A DNA stretch of 15,994 bases from Bacillota bacterium (GCA_023393165.1 JAEWMJ010000031.1:1-15994); one strand, 5' to 3'. Shown: positions 6,601 to 14,431, numbered from the stretch's first letter. A program made the numbers and translations. The notes: generated from the sequence alone by a model not told the origin.

Positions 6601-7218
6601 TTAGTCCTCCTTTAAATGAACTATTCTTCCTGCAACAGTCAACTTATCCTCGCTCATCAGCCGCACCGTGCGCGGCAGCAATTTATGCTCCGTCAGCATC
6701 ACACGCTGCTGCAGAACTTCCGGCGTGTCGCCCGGCATCACTTCCACCGGGCTTTGCAGTATGATCGGACCCGTATCCGCTCCGCTGTCCACCAGATGCA
6801 CGGTTGCGCCCGTGACTTTTACACCGTACGCAAGTACGGCTTCATGAACCTTCAGCCCGTAATACCCGATCCCGCAAAAAGAAGGAATCAGGGAGGGATG
6901 GATATTGATGATGCGGTTTTTATACTCCTCCACCAATTCGGCGCCGAGTATCTGCATATATCCCGCAAGCACAACAAACTGGGCGCCCGAACTTTTCAAT
7001 GCTTCCAGGTTCGCCCGGTCGAATTCGTCCTTTGTCTTGAAATCTTTTTTTTGTATCACACGGGTCGGGATCCCGGCTTTTTCCGCTCTCGTCAGAGCAT
7101 AAGCCCCTTCTTTTGAGGAAATCACGCATACGATCCGGGCCGGTATTACACTGTCAATCAAGCTCTGCAGATTTGTGCCCCCGCCCGATACCATTACGGC
7201 GTATTTTGTCAGCGGCAT
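6601..7218 (-). CDS. purN: Phosphoribosylglycinamide formyltransferase
   Basis: PurN is the folate-dependent GAR transformylase, step 3. The 205-aa protein has SGGGTNLQ (11-18) for phosphate binding, the catalytic Asn105 and His107 in INIHPSLIPSF, and Asp148 in GADTGP of the active-site loop. It overlaps the end of purM by 10 nt, with ATG inside the last purM codons; the ribosome binding site within purM (AGGGTG) is modest, which suggests coupling. It is the 10-formyl-THF enzyme, not the formate-using PurT. Confidence 0.97.
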   Translation of the reverse strand: MPLTKYAVMVSGGGTNLQSLIDSVIPARIVCVISSKEGAYALTRAEKAGIPTRVIQKKDFKTKDEFDRANLEALKSSGAQFVVLAGYMQILGAELVEEYKNRIINIHPSLIPSFCGIGYYGLKVHEAVLAYGVKVTGATVHLVDSGADTGPIILQSPVEVMPGDTPEVLQQRVMLTEHKLLPRTVRLMSEDKLTVAGRIVHLKED

Positions 7219-8222
7219 AATATAACACCCTGGTCTCCGCGCACCACGTTGCCTATGATATAAGATTTTTCTCCGCGGTTTTCAATATGTTCCATAACTG
7301 CATCCGCATCCGATTCGTCCACAACAAGCACCATGCCGATTCCCATGTTAAAGGTATTGTATGCCTGCTCGTCCGTAAGCTGCGCGTCCTGCAGCAGCAG
7401 ATCGAATATGGGCGGAATATCCCAGGAACCCAGCTTGACCGCAGCCGACAGGCCGTCGGGCAGCGTGCGGGGTATATTCTCAATAAATCCGCCGCCGGTG
7501 ATATGCGCAATTCCACGTATGGTGAACCTCTCGATCAGGTCGAGAACAGTTTTCACATAAATAACCGTAGGCGTCAGGAGTAATTCGCCGAGCTGCACAT
7601 CCAGTGAATAAACATGCCTTGAAAGCGAACTGTCCATGGAATAAAGCTTGCGGACAAGAGAAAAACCGTTGGAATGTATGCCCGATGACGGCAAACCGAT
7701 CAAGACATTGCCTTCTTTGACATTTTTTCCGTTTATGATCCTGTCTTTTTTTACAATACCCACACAGAAACCCGCGAGATCGTATTCACCCTTCGGGTAA
7801 AATCCCGGCATTTCGGCCGTTTCTCCTCCGATCAGCGCGCAGCCCGCCTGCAGGCAGCCGTTGGCCACGCCCTTTACCACATCTTCGATTACTTTCGGTT
7901 CAAGTTCGCCGGTTGCGATATAATCCAGAAAAAACAACGGGCGCGCTCCCTGGCAGACAACATCGTTTGCGCACATGGCGACACAGTCTATACCGACCGT
8001 ATCATGCTTGCTTAAAGCAAAAGCCGCTTTCAATTTGGTGCCCACGCCGTCGGTCCCGGCAACCAGTACGTTGCCGCCGCCGATATCGTACATGCCTCCA
8101 AAACTGCCCAAGCCTGTCAGAACATGCTTGTCAAAGGTCTTTTCCACATGCCTGCGCATCAGTTTTACGGCCTCATAGCCTTTTTCCACATCCACTCCGG
8201 AATCTTTATACGTTATAGCCAA
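7209..8222 (-). CDS. purM: Phosphoribosylformylglycinamidine cyclo-ligase (AIR synthetase)
   Basis: PurM closes the imidazole ring of FGAM to AIR with ATP, step 5. The 337-aa protein shows the family start YKDSGVDVEKG (5-15), GTDGVGTKL (56-64), ANDVVCQGARPLFFLDY (85-101) and IGGETAEMPG. The start codon is TTG at 8222. It is chosen because a G-rich ribosome binding site (AAGGGGGG) lies 8 nt upstream and no in-frame ATG sits nearby; the nearby ATG runs straight into TGA. It follows purF by 14 nt and overlaps purN by 10 nt. The non-AUG start may lower its yield relative to its neighbours. Confidence 0.97.
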   Translation of the reverse strand: MAITYKDSGVDVEKGYEAVKLMRRHVEKTFDKHVLTGLGSFGGMYDIGGGNVLVAGTDGVGTKLKAAFALSKHDTVGIDCVAMCANDVVCQGARPLFFLDYIATGELEPKVIEDVVKGVANGCLQAGCALIGGETAEMPGFYPKGEYDLAGFCVGIVKKDRIINGKNVKEGNVLIGLPSSGIHSNGFSLVRKLYSMDSSLSRHVYSLDVQLGELLLTPTVIYVKTVLDLIERFTIRGIAHITGGGFIENIPRTLPDGLSAAVKLGSWDIPPIFDLLLQDAQLTDEQAYNTFNMGIGMVLVVDESDADAVMEHIENRGEKSYIIGNVVRGDQGVILCR

Positions 8223-8236
8223 TTCACATTCCCCCC

Positions 8237-9694
8237 TTATTCTTCTAATGAAAGATCCATTTTTTCAGTTTCTTTTCTGGCTTTTTCAATGTCGTACGGA
8301 TATTCCCCAGTGAAACATCCCACACAGAAATTGCATCCGGCGCCCTCCACCGTTTTTAACAGGTCTTCCACAGTCAGATAATTGAGGGAATCGGCTCCGA
8401 TTATTTTCCTGATCTCTTCAATGGAATTCTTCGCACCGATCAGTTCTTCATGCGACGGAGTGTCTATTCCGAAAAAGCACGGATATTTGACCGGCGGAGA
8501 ACTGATCATCATATGAACTTCCCGCGCCCCCGCGAGGCGCAGCATTTCCACTATCTTTTTACTGGTAGTGCCCCGGACGATGGAATCGTCCACCAGAATA
8601 AGCTTTTTTCCATGGACGATACGCTTCATGGCGTTCAGTTTCAGTTTTACGCCCCTCTCGCGCAAAGACTGGCTGGGCTGGATGAATGTCCGTCCCACAT
8701 ACCTGTTTTTTGCCAGAAGTTTGGCAAAAGGTATGCCGCTTTGCGCGGCGTATCCGGTGGCCGACGGAGTCGCCGAATCCGGAACGCCTCCCACAAGGTC
8801 CGCCTTTACGGGATAAGCCTTGGCCAGCCTTGTCCCCATCGCTTCCCGTGACCGGTAGACGCTGATGCCGTCGATATCCGAATCCGGGCGCGCGAAATAG
8901 ACGTATTCAAAAATGCACAGCGCCGTCTGGCAGCTTGATTCCGCCTGATAGGATTTGAGCCCGTCCTTGTTGATCACCACGATCTCTCCCGGGCGGATAT
9001 CCCGCACAAATTCGGCGTCCAGCGCGTCAAACGCACAGGATTCGGACGCCAGCACATAGTTGTCGTCCAGTTTCCCCAATGCAAGCGGCCGGATGCCTTT
9101 CGGATCCCGTACGCCTATCAGGGTGTCCTGCGTCATGATTGTCAGAGCGTAAGATCCACGCACCATACGCATCATTTTCTGAATGGCCTCGATCAGGCCA
9201 AGTTTTGAAAATTTTGCGATCAGGCTGGCCATAACCTCCGTGTCAATGGAAGTCTGGAATATCGCGCCTTCCTCGATGAGTTTATCGCGGAGTATTTCGC
9301 AATTGACAAGATTGCCGTTATGCGCCATCGCAAGCTTTCCTTTCCGGTAAGCGATCGCGATGGGCTGGCAGTTTGAAAGCTCGCTGTCTCCCGTAGTGGA
9401 ATACCGCACGTGTCCGATGGCGATATTTCCGCCTGAAATCGTATCCAGCGTATTCTTGAAAACCTCCGCGCAAAGCCCCATTCCTTTTTGCGCTCTGATC
9501 TCCCTGCCGTCGGTAACCGCAATGCCGGCGCTCTCCTGTCCCCGGTGCTGCAGCGCATACAATCCTATGTAAGCCGCTTCTGCAGGATCATAGGTTTTAT
9601 CATTCATATAAATACCGAACACGCCGCATTCTTCGTGCATGGCGTCTTCGTCCGGTTTGATCCTTTCGTATGCATACCTTTTCTGAAATTGCAT
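8237..9694 (-). CDS. purF: Amidophosphoribosyltransferase (glutamine PRPP amidotransferase)
   Basis: PurF makes phosphoribosylamine from PRPP and glutamine, the committed and feedback-inhibited first step. The 485-aa precursor has an N-terminal glutaminase (Ntn) domain whose catalytic Cys23 lies in EECGVFG, so 22 residues must be removed, and a C-terminal phosphoribosyltransferase domain with the PRPP loop LILVDDSIVRGTT (365-377). Cys260, Cys406, Cys457 and Cys460 match the 4Fe-4S ligands of the Bacillus subtilis type, with an extra Cys454. An iron-sulfur cluster makes oxygen-sensitive stability likely. The gene lies 8 nt after purC; its ribosome binding site overlaps the purC stop region. 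ATG at 9640 would shorten the propeptide but has no ribosome binding site. Confidence 0.97.
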   Translation of the reverse strand: MQFQKRYAYERIKPDEDAMHEECGVFGIYMNDKTYDPAEAAYIGLYALQHRGQESAGIAVTDGREIRAQKGMGLCAEVFKNTLDTISGGNIAIGHVRYSTTGDSELSNCQPIAIAYRKGKLAMAHNGNLVNCEILRDKLIEEGAIFQTSIDTEVMASLIAKFSKLGLIEAIQKMMRMVRGSYALTIMTQDTLIGVRDPKGIRPLALGKLDDNYVLASESCAFDALDAEFVRDIRPGEIVVINKDGLKSYQAESSCQTALCIFEYVYFARPDSDIDGISVYRSREAMGTRLAKAYPVKADLVGGVPDSATPSATGYAAQSGIPFAKLLAKNRYVGRTFIQPSQSLRERGVKLKLNAMKRIVHGKKLILVDDSIVRGTTSKKIVEMLRLAGAREVHMMISSPPVKYPCFFGIDTPSHEELIGAKNSIEEIRKIIGADSLNYLTVEDLLKTVEGAGCNFCVGCFTGEYPYDIEKARKETEKMDLSLEE

Positions 9695-9702
9695 ATGCTT
9701 CT

Positions 9703-10410
9703 TTATTCTCCCATCAGTCTCTTAAGAATTTCCTGGTATGCATCCTCAACATGTCCCAGATCGCGGCGGAACCGGTCTTTATCCAATTTTTCTCCGGTTT
9801 TGGAATCCCAGAAACGGCAGGTATCCGGGGAGATCTCGTCCGCCAGAATGATCTGTCCGTGGAACCGTCCGAATTCAAGCTTGAAGTCTATCAGTTCGAT
9901 GTCAAACTGCTTTAAATACGCCGTCATGATTTCGTTGATCTTTAAGGAATACCGGGCGATTGTGTCCATTTCTTCCGGGGTAGCCAGCCCGAGCACGGCA
10001 ATATGATAATCGTTCACCATGGGATCGCCCAGTTCGTCCGATTTATAGCAGTATTCAAGAACAGTGCAGGGCATTTTTGTTCCTTCGGCCAAACCAAGCC
10101 GCTTGGACAAGCTTCCGGCGGCAATGTTGCGCACGATCACTTCCACCTGTACGATCTCAACTTTTTTAACCAATGTTTCACGGTCCGAAATCTGCTCCAC
10201 ATAATGGGTTGGGATGCCTTTTTCCTCCAGCATACGGAACATGTGGTTCGAAACCCTGTTGTTCACCACGCCTTTGCCTACGATTGTACCCTTTTTCAGA
10301 CCGTTGAACGCGGTCGCGTCGTCTTTATAGTCTACCAACACGATATCCGGATTATCCGTATCAAAAACCTTTTTCGCTTTTCCTTCGTATATCTGTTCTA
10401 GTTTTTTCAT
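9703..10410 (-). CDS. purC: SAICAR synthetase
   Basis: PurC joins aspartate to CAIR using ATP, step 7. The 235-aa length is typical. Conserved elements are YEGKAKKV (8-15), NRVSNHMF (51-58), LIDFKLEFG (173-181) and DEISPDTCRFWD (191-202). ATG 10410 overlaps the purE stop by 4 nt (ATGA), and GGGAGGAG inside the last purE codons is its ribosome binding site. An in-frame GTG at 10425 would use up that site and is less likely. Confidence 0.97.
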   Translation of the reverse strand: MKKLEQIYEGKAKKVFDTDNPDIVLVDYKDDATAFNGLKKGTIVGKGVVNNRVSNHMFRMLEEKGIPTHYVEQISDRETLVKKVEIVQVEVIVRNIAAGSLSKRLGLAEGTKMPCTVLEYCYKSDELGDPMVNDYHIAVLGLATPEEMDTIARYSLKINEIMTAYLKQFDIELIDFKLEFGRFHGQIILADEISPDTCRFWDSKTGEKLDKDRFRRDLGHVEDAYQEILKRLMGE

Positions 10411-10898
10411 AATTGCTCCTCCCACTTCAATTCTGCATCCGCGCGCAGCACGGAGCTCTTCATTTCCTCTTTGTAATCTTCAAGTTCCTTCTGTAATTCC
10501 GTATATTTCAGCGCCAGTATCTGAATAGCCAGCAGCGCCGCATTTTTTGCGCCGCCCACCGCAACGGTGGCGACCGGAACTCCTTCGGGCATCTGTACGG
10601 TAGACAGAAGCGAATCCAGGCCGTCCATCATGGAAGATTTGACAGGCAGCCCTATTACGGGCAATGTGGTATGACCCGCCAGCACGCCGGCGAGGTGCGC
10701 CGCCTTCCCGGCAGCCGCAATCATTACCTCGATCCCTTCCCCCTTCGCGTTTGACGCAAAGAGCGCCGCAGCGTCCGGAGTCCGGTGCGCCGACAGGACC
10801 CGGGCAACGATTTCCACACCGAAGGATTTCAGCGTTTGAAATGCGGGCAGCAGAGTGGGCAAATCACTTTTTGAACCCATTACAACAGCAACCTTCAT
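10407..10898 (-). CDS. purE: N5-carboxyaminoimidazole ribonucleotide mutase
   Basis: PurE forms CAIR, step 6. The 163-aa protein shows GSKSD (8-12), SAHRTP (36-41) with the catalytic His, AGKAAHLAG (63-71) and VIGLPV (81-86). SAHRTP suggests the class I mutase that needs PurK, yet purK is not in this operon, so PurK is either elsewhere or the CO2-using reaction applies. A charged tail (about 135-163) also encodes the ribosome binding site for purC. AGAAGGAGC lies about 8 nt upstream of the ATG. It is the first gene of the operon and is preceded by a structured leader. Confidence 0.97.
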   Translation of the reverse strand: MKVAVVMGSKSDLPTLLPAFQTLKSFGVEIVARVLSAHRTPDAAALFASNAKGEGIEVMIAAAGKAAHLAGVLAGHTTLPVIGLPVKSSMMDGLDSLLSTVQMPEGVPVATVAVGGAKNAALLAIQILALKYTELQKELEDYKEEMKSSVLRADAELKWEEQL

Positions 10899-10928
10899 AA
10901 TTTTTGCTCCTTCTAAAAAATTTTTAGT

Positions 10929-10964
10929 AAAAAAATAACGGCCAGGGCAACATGCACCTAGCCG
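10929..10964 (-). terminator. Terminator (attenuator) immediately before purE
   Basis: On the minus strand CGGCTAGG (10964-10957) pairs with CCTGGCCG (10946-10939), 8 bp with one G-U, around a 10-nt loop, followed by TTATTTTTTT (10938-10929). It lies only about 30 nt upstream of the purE start, after the promoter, so it can only act as a conditional terminator. Its 5' arm contains the TAG stop of the leader ORF. Confidence 0.7.
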
Positions 10965-11077
10965 GATACAACCACAGAGCGGCAGGGTCTGTTATCCGCC
11001 GAAAAAAATAAAAAAACAGCATCTGCCGATCGACCGTCACCCATATGTATGCAGATTGGCCAAACCAGATTTGCCAT
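10958..11077 (-). CDS. 39-codon leader ORF upstream of purE
   Basis: ATG at 11077 follows AAGGAG (11089-11084 region) with a 6-7 nt spacing, about 24 nt after the predicted transcription start. It opens a 39-codon frame beginning MANLVWPICIHMGDG and ending in RSVVVSG, with TAG at 10960-10958. The frame crosses stems B and C and both T-runs (read as VFLFFS) and stops within the 5' arm of the terminator. A second in-frame ATG lies at 11044. The peptide has no family I recognise. The good ribosome binding site and the stop position suggest it is translated and coupled to attenuation; a chance ORF across a structured RNA is the main alternative. Confidence 0.45.
   Translation of the reverse strand: MANLVWPICIHMGDGRSADAVFLFFSADNRPCRSVVVSG
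10963..11076 (-). promoter_or_regulatory. Structured purE leader with mutually exclusive stems
   Basis: Minus-strand elements in order. Hairpin A pairs TGGCAAA (11076-11070) with TTTGGCCA (11064-11057), one G bulged, and covers the leader ORF start. Stem B pairs ATCTGC (11056-11051) with GCAGAT (11026-11021), four bases before a 7-T run and a second 7-T run. Hairpin C pairs CGGATA-ACAGA (10998-10988) with TCTGT (10978-10974) and TATCCG (10968-10963), with a 5-nt bulge. Alternative helix E pairs CGGCAG (11028-11023) with CTGCCG (10985-10980) and CTGTT (11019-11015) with AACAG (10993-10989). E excludes B and C. Part of E could instead form a loop contact with C. C and the terminator at 10929-10964 share two bases. 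No known purine aptamer is recognised. Confidence 0.55.
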
Positions 11078-11107
11078 TTAAAACTCCTTGAACCCTTATA
11101 ATATCCT

Positions 11108-11136
11108 ATGATAACTTAAATTCTCCTAAAACGCAA
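11108..11136 (-). promoter_or_regulatory. Probable promoter of the pur operon
   Basis: Minus strand TTGCGT (11136-11131), a 17-bp spacer and TATCAT (11113-11108) predict a start near 11101. The -35 overlaps one arm of an inverted repeat, GCAAT (11148-11144) and ATTGC (11137-11133). A perfect TATAAT lies further upstream on the same strand (11181-11176) but without a good -35; it would give a leader about 70 nt longer. No match to a Bacillus PurR box was seen. Confidence 0.45.
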
Positions 11137-11160
11137 TATCCCAATTGCAGAATATTTATT

Positions 11161-11433
11161 CATCATTTTAGATTAATTATACAGTTTTAGTGCACTGCCC
11201 GCTTTGTTTTATGCAGATACCTTCAAATCATAACTTAACGGATGCTTTTGGTTTTTTTAGACTGCAGGTTTCATTTTTTGCATTTTTGTTATAGAACAGG
11301 CATAAAAGAAACAAAAAATTCACATTCTTCCGGCAACATACACCCATTATTCACCAAACAATCACATTGGGATGCTACGCTTTACTGGTAATCATTAAAG
11401 TGAATGCAATGCACAATTATTAGGAGGTATTCC
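11161..11433 (+). promoter_or_regulatory. Non-coding spacer with weak candidate promoter for the exporter operon
   Basis: This AT-rich stretch between the divergent purine and exporter operons holds no credible gene. The best plus-strand promoter candidate is TTGCAT (11278-11283), 17 bp, CATAAA (11301-11306), which is weak. AGTGCACT (11189-11196) is an 8-bp palindrome. The strong AGGAGG of the adaptor gene is at 11422-11427. No regulator gene lies beside the exporter, so its inducer cannot be guessed. Confidence 0.3.
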
Positions 11434-13041
11434 ATGAAATTTACAGAATTTCTGCGTGGAAAAAAGACAAAATGGATTTTGCCCGCAGCGGCCGCCGCCG
11501 TTGCAGCGGTTGCCGTTGTACTGTTTGTACTGAACAACGCGGCTGCATCGGAGTCCGCGGCTGCTGCACAAACCGTATATAAAGAAACAAAAGTACAGCG
11601 GGGAGACATTACGGTTGGCGTTACCGAAAGCGGTACGGCTTCCATAAACACAAACTCCGTCACCTGCGATCTGGAAGGCGCTGTTGTTGAAGAAGTATAC
11701 GTCAAGGCGGGGCAGTCTGTCTCGCAGGGGGACGCCATAGCAAAACTTACAGCAGCCAGTGTAAACAGCGCGGTCGAGACACTTCAACTGGCTATGGATA
11801 CGGCGGAAATCAAGCTGAATCAGGCCGAGACCGCCCAGACCACCGAAAAGGTAAACGCTAAGAGTACATACGACAGCAGCATTCTCAAAAAACAGAATGC
11901 GCAGAACACATACAATCAGACGATAGCGACGCTCACCAATGCCATTACGACCGCACAGGCGGCGGTGGACGACTGCACCGGCACGATCACCTATTATCAG
12001 AACCGTCTGGCTGACAACGCCGCCATTATCTATGCTGAATATAAAATCGACGAACTGAAAGCGGCGCTGGATGCGGCTAACGCAAAGGTAAACGACGATA
12101 TAACTAACGGTTACAATCTGACGACATCGCCGTACTATGCGCAATACAACGTTGATCTTCAGGCTCAGGCGGATGCCCAGAAAGCATACGATACCGCGGT
12201 GTCCAATTCCAACAGCGAAGTGGCGAAAGAGACTTCGGAACTCGGAAACAGGCAGTCCGGCCTGGCCTCTCTGGAGGAAAAAGTAACCCAGGCCAGACTG
12301 GCGCTGGAAACGGGCACCGTTACCGCGCAGGACCAGATGAAATCCGATGTAGCGGCGGGCGATAACGCATCTGCCGTATATGACGCAACCCTTGCGTCCC
12401 TACAGGCCGCGGTGGATTCGGCTCAGAACGACTATGACACCGCAAAGGAAAAATACGACGAGTTCAGCAAATTTGAGGCCGATCCGGTCATCTACTCCGA
12501 TTACACCGGCCTTGTGATGAGTTCCGGCTATGCTGCGGGCGATACCGTAACGCCTCAGACCGCAGTCGCAACCATCACCGACAACTCGGTCGTCTATGTG
12601 ACGGTTTCGGTAACACAGGACGATATTTCGGATATCGCTGTGGGAGACAGCGCGAATGTTGAATTCAGTTCATTCGAAGGTACAAAATTCACAGGTACGG
12701 TGGACAGCATTACGATATCGCCCGCCAGATCCGAATCCTCCACCGTCAGCTATGTGGTATCCGTCAAGCTTACCGGTGACGGCGTGGAAAACGTCTACGA
12801 GGGCATGACATCGGAAGTGACTTTTGTGACCAAAGAGGTTACGGATGTGCTGTATGTATCCAACAAAGCGATAACCGCGGAAAACGGCGTACAATATGCA
12901 AAGGTAAAGGATGATCAGGGCAATGTTACAAGGGTTGAAGTGACCACCGGTTTCTCAGACGGAACAAATACGGAAGTAGTTTCCGGACTCTCGGAAGGCC
13001 AGACCATTATTATTGAAAGCCAGGCGGTGAAAGCGGAATGA
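11434..13041 (+). CDS. MacA/YknX-type periplasmic-adaptor-like (HlyD family) protein
   Basis: The product is a 535-aa membrane-fusion-type adaptor for an ABC exporter. A short cytoplasmic start is followed by one membrane segment (about 14-34). The first lipoyl half lies at about 78-105 (DLEGAVVEEVYVKAGQSVSQ). A long Ala/Gln/Lys-rich coiled-coil hairpin (about 108-345) is larger than in many adaptors. The second lipoyl half lies at about 356-382 (YTGLVMSSGYAAGDTVTP), a beta-barrel at 386-465 and a membrane-proximal domain to 535. ATG 11434 has AGGAGG 6 nt upstream; an in-frame ATG at 11404 lies upstream of that site and is rejected. It overlaps the permease gene by 4 nt. In Gram-positives such adaptors (B. 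subtilis YknX) work without an outer membrane channel. Confidence 0.92.
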   Translation: MKFTEFLRGKKTKWILPAAAAAVAAVAVVLFVLNNAAASESAAAAQTVYKETKVQRGDITVGVTESGTASINTNSVTCDLEGAVVEEVYVKAGQSVSQGDAIAKLTAASVNSAVETLQLAMDTAEIKLNQAETAQTTEKVNAKSTYDSSILKKQNAQNTYNQTIATLTNAITTAQAAVDDCTGTITYYQNRLADNAAIIYAEYKIDELKAALDAANAKVNDDITNGYNLTTSPYYAQYNVDLQAQADAQKAYDTAVSNSNSEVAKETSELGNRQSGLASLEEKVTQARLALETGTVTAQDQMKSDVAAGDNASAVYDATLASLQAAVDSAQNDYDTAKEKYDEFSKFEADPVIYSDYTGLVMSSGYAAGDTVTPQTAVATITDNSVVYVTVSVTQDDISDIAVGDSANVEFSSFEGTKFTGTVDSITISPARSESSTVSYVVSVKLTGDGVENVYEGMTSEVTFVTKEVTDVLYVSNKAITAENGVQYAKVKDDQGNVTRVEVTTGFSDGTNTEVVSGLSEGQTIIIESQAVKAE

Positions 13042-14414
13042 TTTTCAGCGAATTACTGCATATTGTATGGGTCAATATCATGGGAAACAAAACCAGGGTC
13101 ATATTGACTTCACTGGGGATCATTGTGGGCGCCGCCACTATTGTACTGGTACTTGCGATCGGCAAAGGCGGAGAAGCGGACGTTGCGGCACAATATAAAA
13201 CCCTGAACGCAGGCGCTATTGACATTACATATGAAATGGCCAGCGGCTTAGGGAACGCAGGAGGCGGCAGTATGCCGGGCGGAATGGGAAGCCCCCCTAC
13301 GATGGGCGGGGGTTTCTCAACCAACAGATCATCTTCAGGCGGATTCTCGTTTTCGGGCGGTTCCTTCGGGGGTTCCGGAAACAACAGCAGTTCCGTGCAG
13401 TCCATGATGGAAGACGCCATGAACCAGATGCGGAATAAGGATAGGATCACGCTGGGCGAATCGGATGTGGAAGACCTTGAATTGTTTGTTCCAGGACTGG
13501 AGGCGGCTTCCATATCCGCAACCGCCGATGGAAGCGTCTCGGGCGGAATACTCGATGAAGCGGCCGACTATACCGTAGCGGGCGTGACAGCGGATTATGC
13601 CCAGGTCAGTAACCTGCAGGTGGGCGTGGGCGATTTTATCACCGACGACGACAATGCCAATGCAGCCAAGACATGCGTGATCGGTTATAAGCTTGCCGAA
13701 GAGATTTTCGGCAGCGCGCTCGACGCTTATGACAGCACAATTTATATAGAAGACACACCCTTTGTGGTGAACGGCGTACTGATGGAAATGGGTTCGGTTT
13801 CTTCGGGTATCAGCCCGGACGATACGATATTCGTTCCGCTGTCCTCGGCAGAGAAATATGTGATGGGCAACGACTATTCCCCCACAATAACGGTTATTGC
13901 GGACGATGTTGAAAACGTTGACGCCACCATAAGCAACATCAAGGCGGTGCTGGCGGAGACCTACCCCAACGCCAGCTTTACGATAACGGATGCCGGTGCG
14001 GAAAGGGAAGCCGCCGCCGAATCGGCAAATACGCTTTCCTTCCTCCTTCTGGCGGTAGCCAGTATCGTCTTCGTCGTAGGCGGCATCGGTATAATGAACG
14101 TACTTTTGGTGTCAGTCAAGGAACGGACGCAGGAGATCGGCATATTGAAAGCGATTGGAAGCAGTAAGAGGGATATTCTAATGGAATTTCTCTTGGAAGC
14201 CAATATGATCAGTATATTCGGCGGTATCGTGGGGATTCTTTTAAGCAACCTTTTGATGCCGGTTGTCGAGGCAATGGGCCAGACAGTCGTACCTTCGGCC
14301 GAGGGAGTTGTTATCGCATTCCTGTTTGCGATCGCAACCGGAACAGTATTCGGGATTTCACCCGCGTACAAAGCGGCGTCGCTGGTACCGATAGAAGCGC
14401 TGAACGAGCAATAG
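13038..14414 (+). CDS. MacB/YknZ-type ABC exporter permease (FtsX fold)
   Basis: The 458-aa permease has a first membrane segment at about 22-42, a large extracellular domain, and three C-terminal segments at about 333-358, 383-407 and 421-440. The FtsX-type cytoplasmic motif ERTQEIGILKAIG is at 362-374, where the ATPase docks. Unlike MacB of Proteobacteria it carries no ATPase domain; that is encoded at 15040. A Gly/Ser/Met-rich insertion at about 70-118 (with SMPGGMGS and GGFSFSGGSFGG) interrupts the extracellular domain just after the first segment. ATG overlaps the adaptor stop (ATGA), so translation is probably coupled. Such systems act as mechanotransducers exporting peptides, lipids or drugs; the substrate here is unknown. 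Confidence 0.93.
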   Translation: MIFSELLHIVWVNIMGNKTRVILTSLGIIVGAATIVLVLAIGKGGEADVAAQYKTLNAGAIDITYEMASGLGNAGGGSMPGGMGSPPTMGGGFSTNRSSSGGFSFSGGSFGGSGNNSSSVQSMMEDAMNQMRNKDRITLGESDVEDLELFVPGLEAASISATADGSVSGGILDEAADYTVAGVTADYAQVSNLQVGVGDFITDDDNANAAKTCVIGYKLAEEIFGSALDAYDSTIYIEDTPFVVNGVLMEMGSVSSGISPDDTIFVPLSSAEKYVMGNDYSPTITVIADDVENVDATISNIKAVLAETYPNASFTITDAGAEREAAAESANTLSFLLLAVASIVFVVGGIGIMNVLLVSVKERTQEIGILKAIGSSKRDILMEFLLEANMISIFGGIVGILLSNLLMPVVEAMGQTVVPSAEGVVIAFLFAIATGTVFGISPAYKAASLVPIEALNEQ

Positions 14415-14431
14415 CAAGGGAGGACTGCATA

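Noticed and set aside
3791..7583. Many plus-strand frames opposite the pur genes
   Set aside because: All are shadows of strongly conserved enzymes on the minus strand.
10900..11160. Guanine, PRPP (ykkC) or ZTP (pfl) riboswitch at purE
   Set aside because: I looked for their conserved core sequences on the minus strand and did not find them. A covariance-model search is still needed, because by-eye inspection can miss divergent members.
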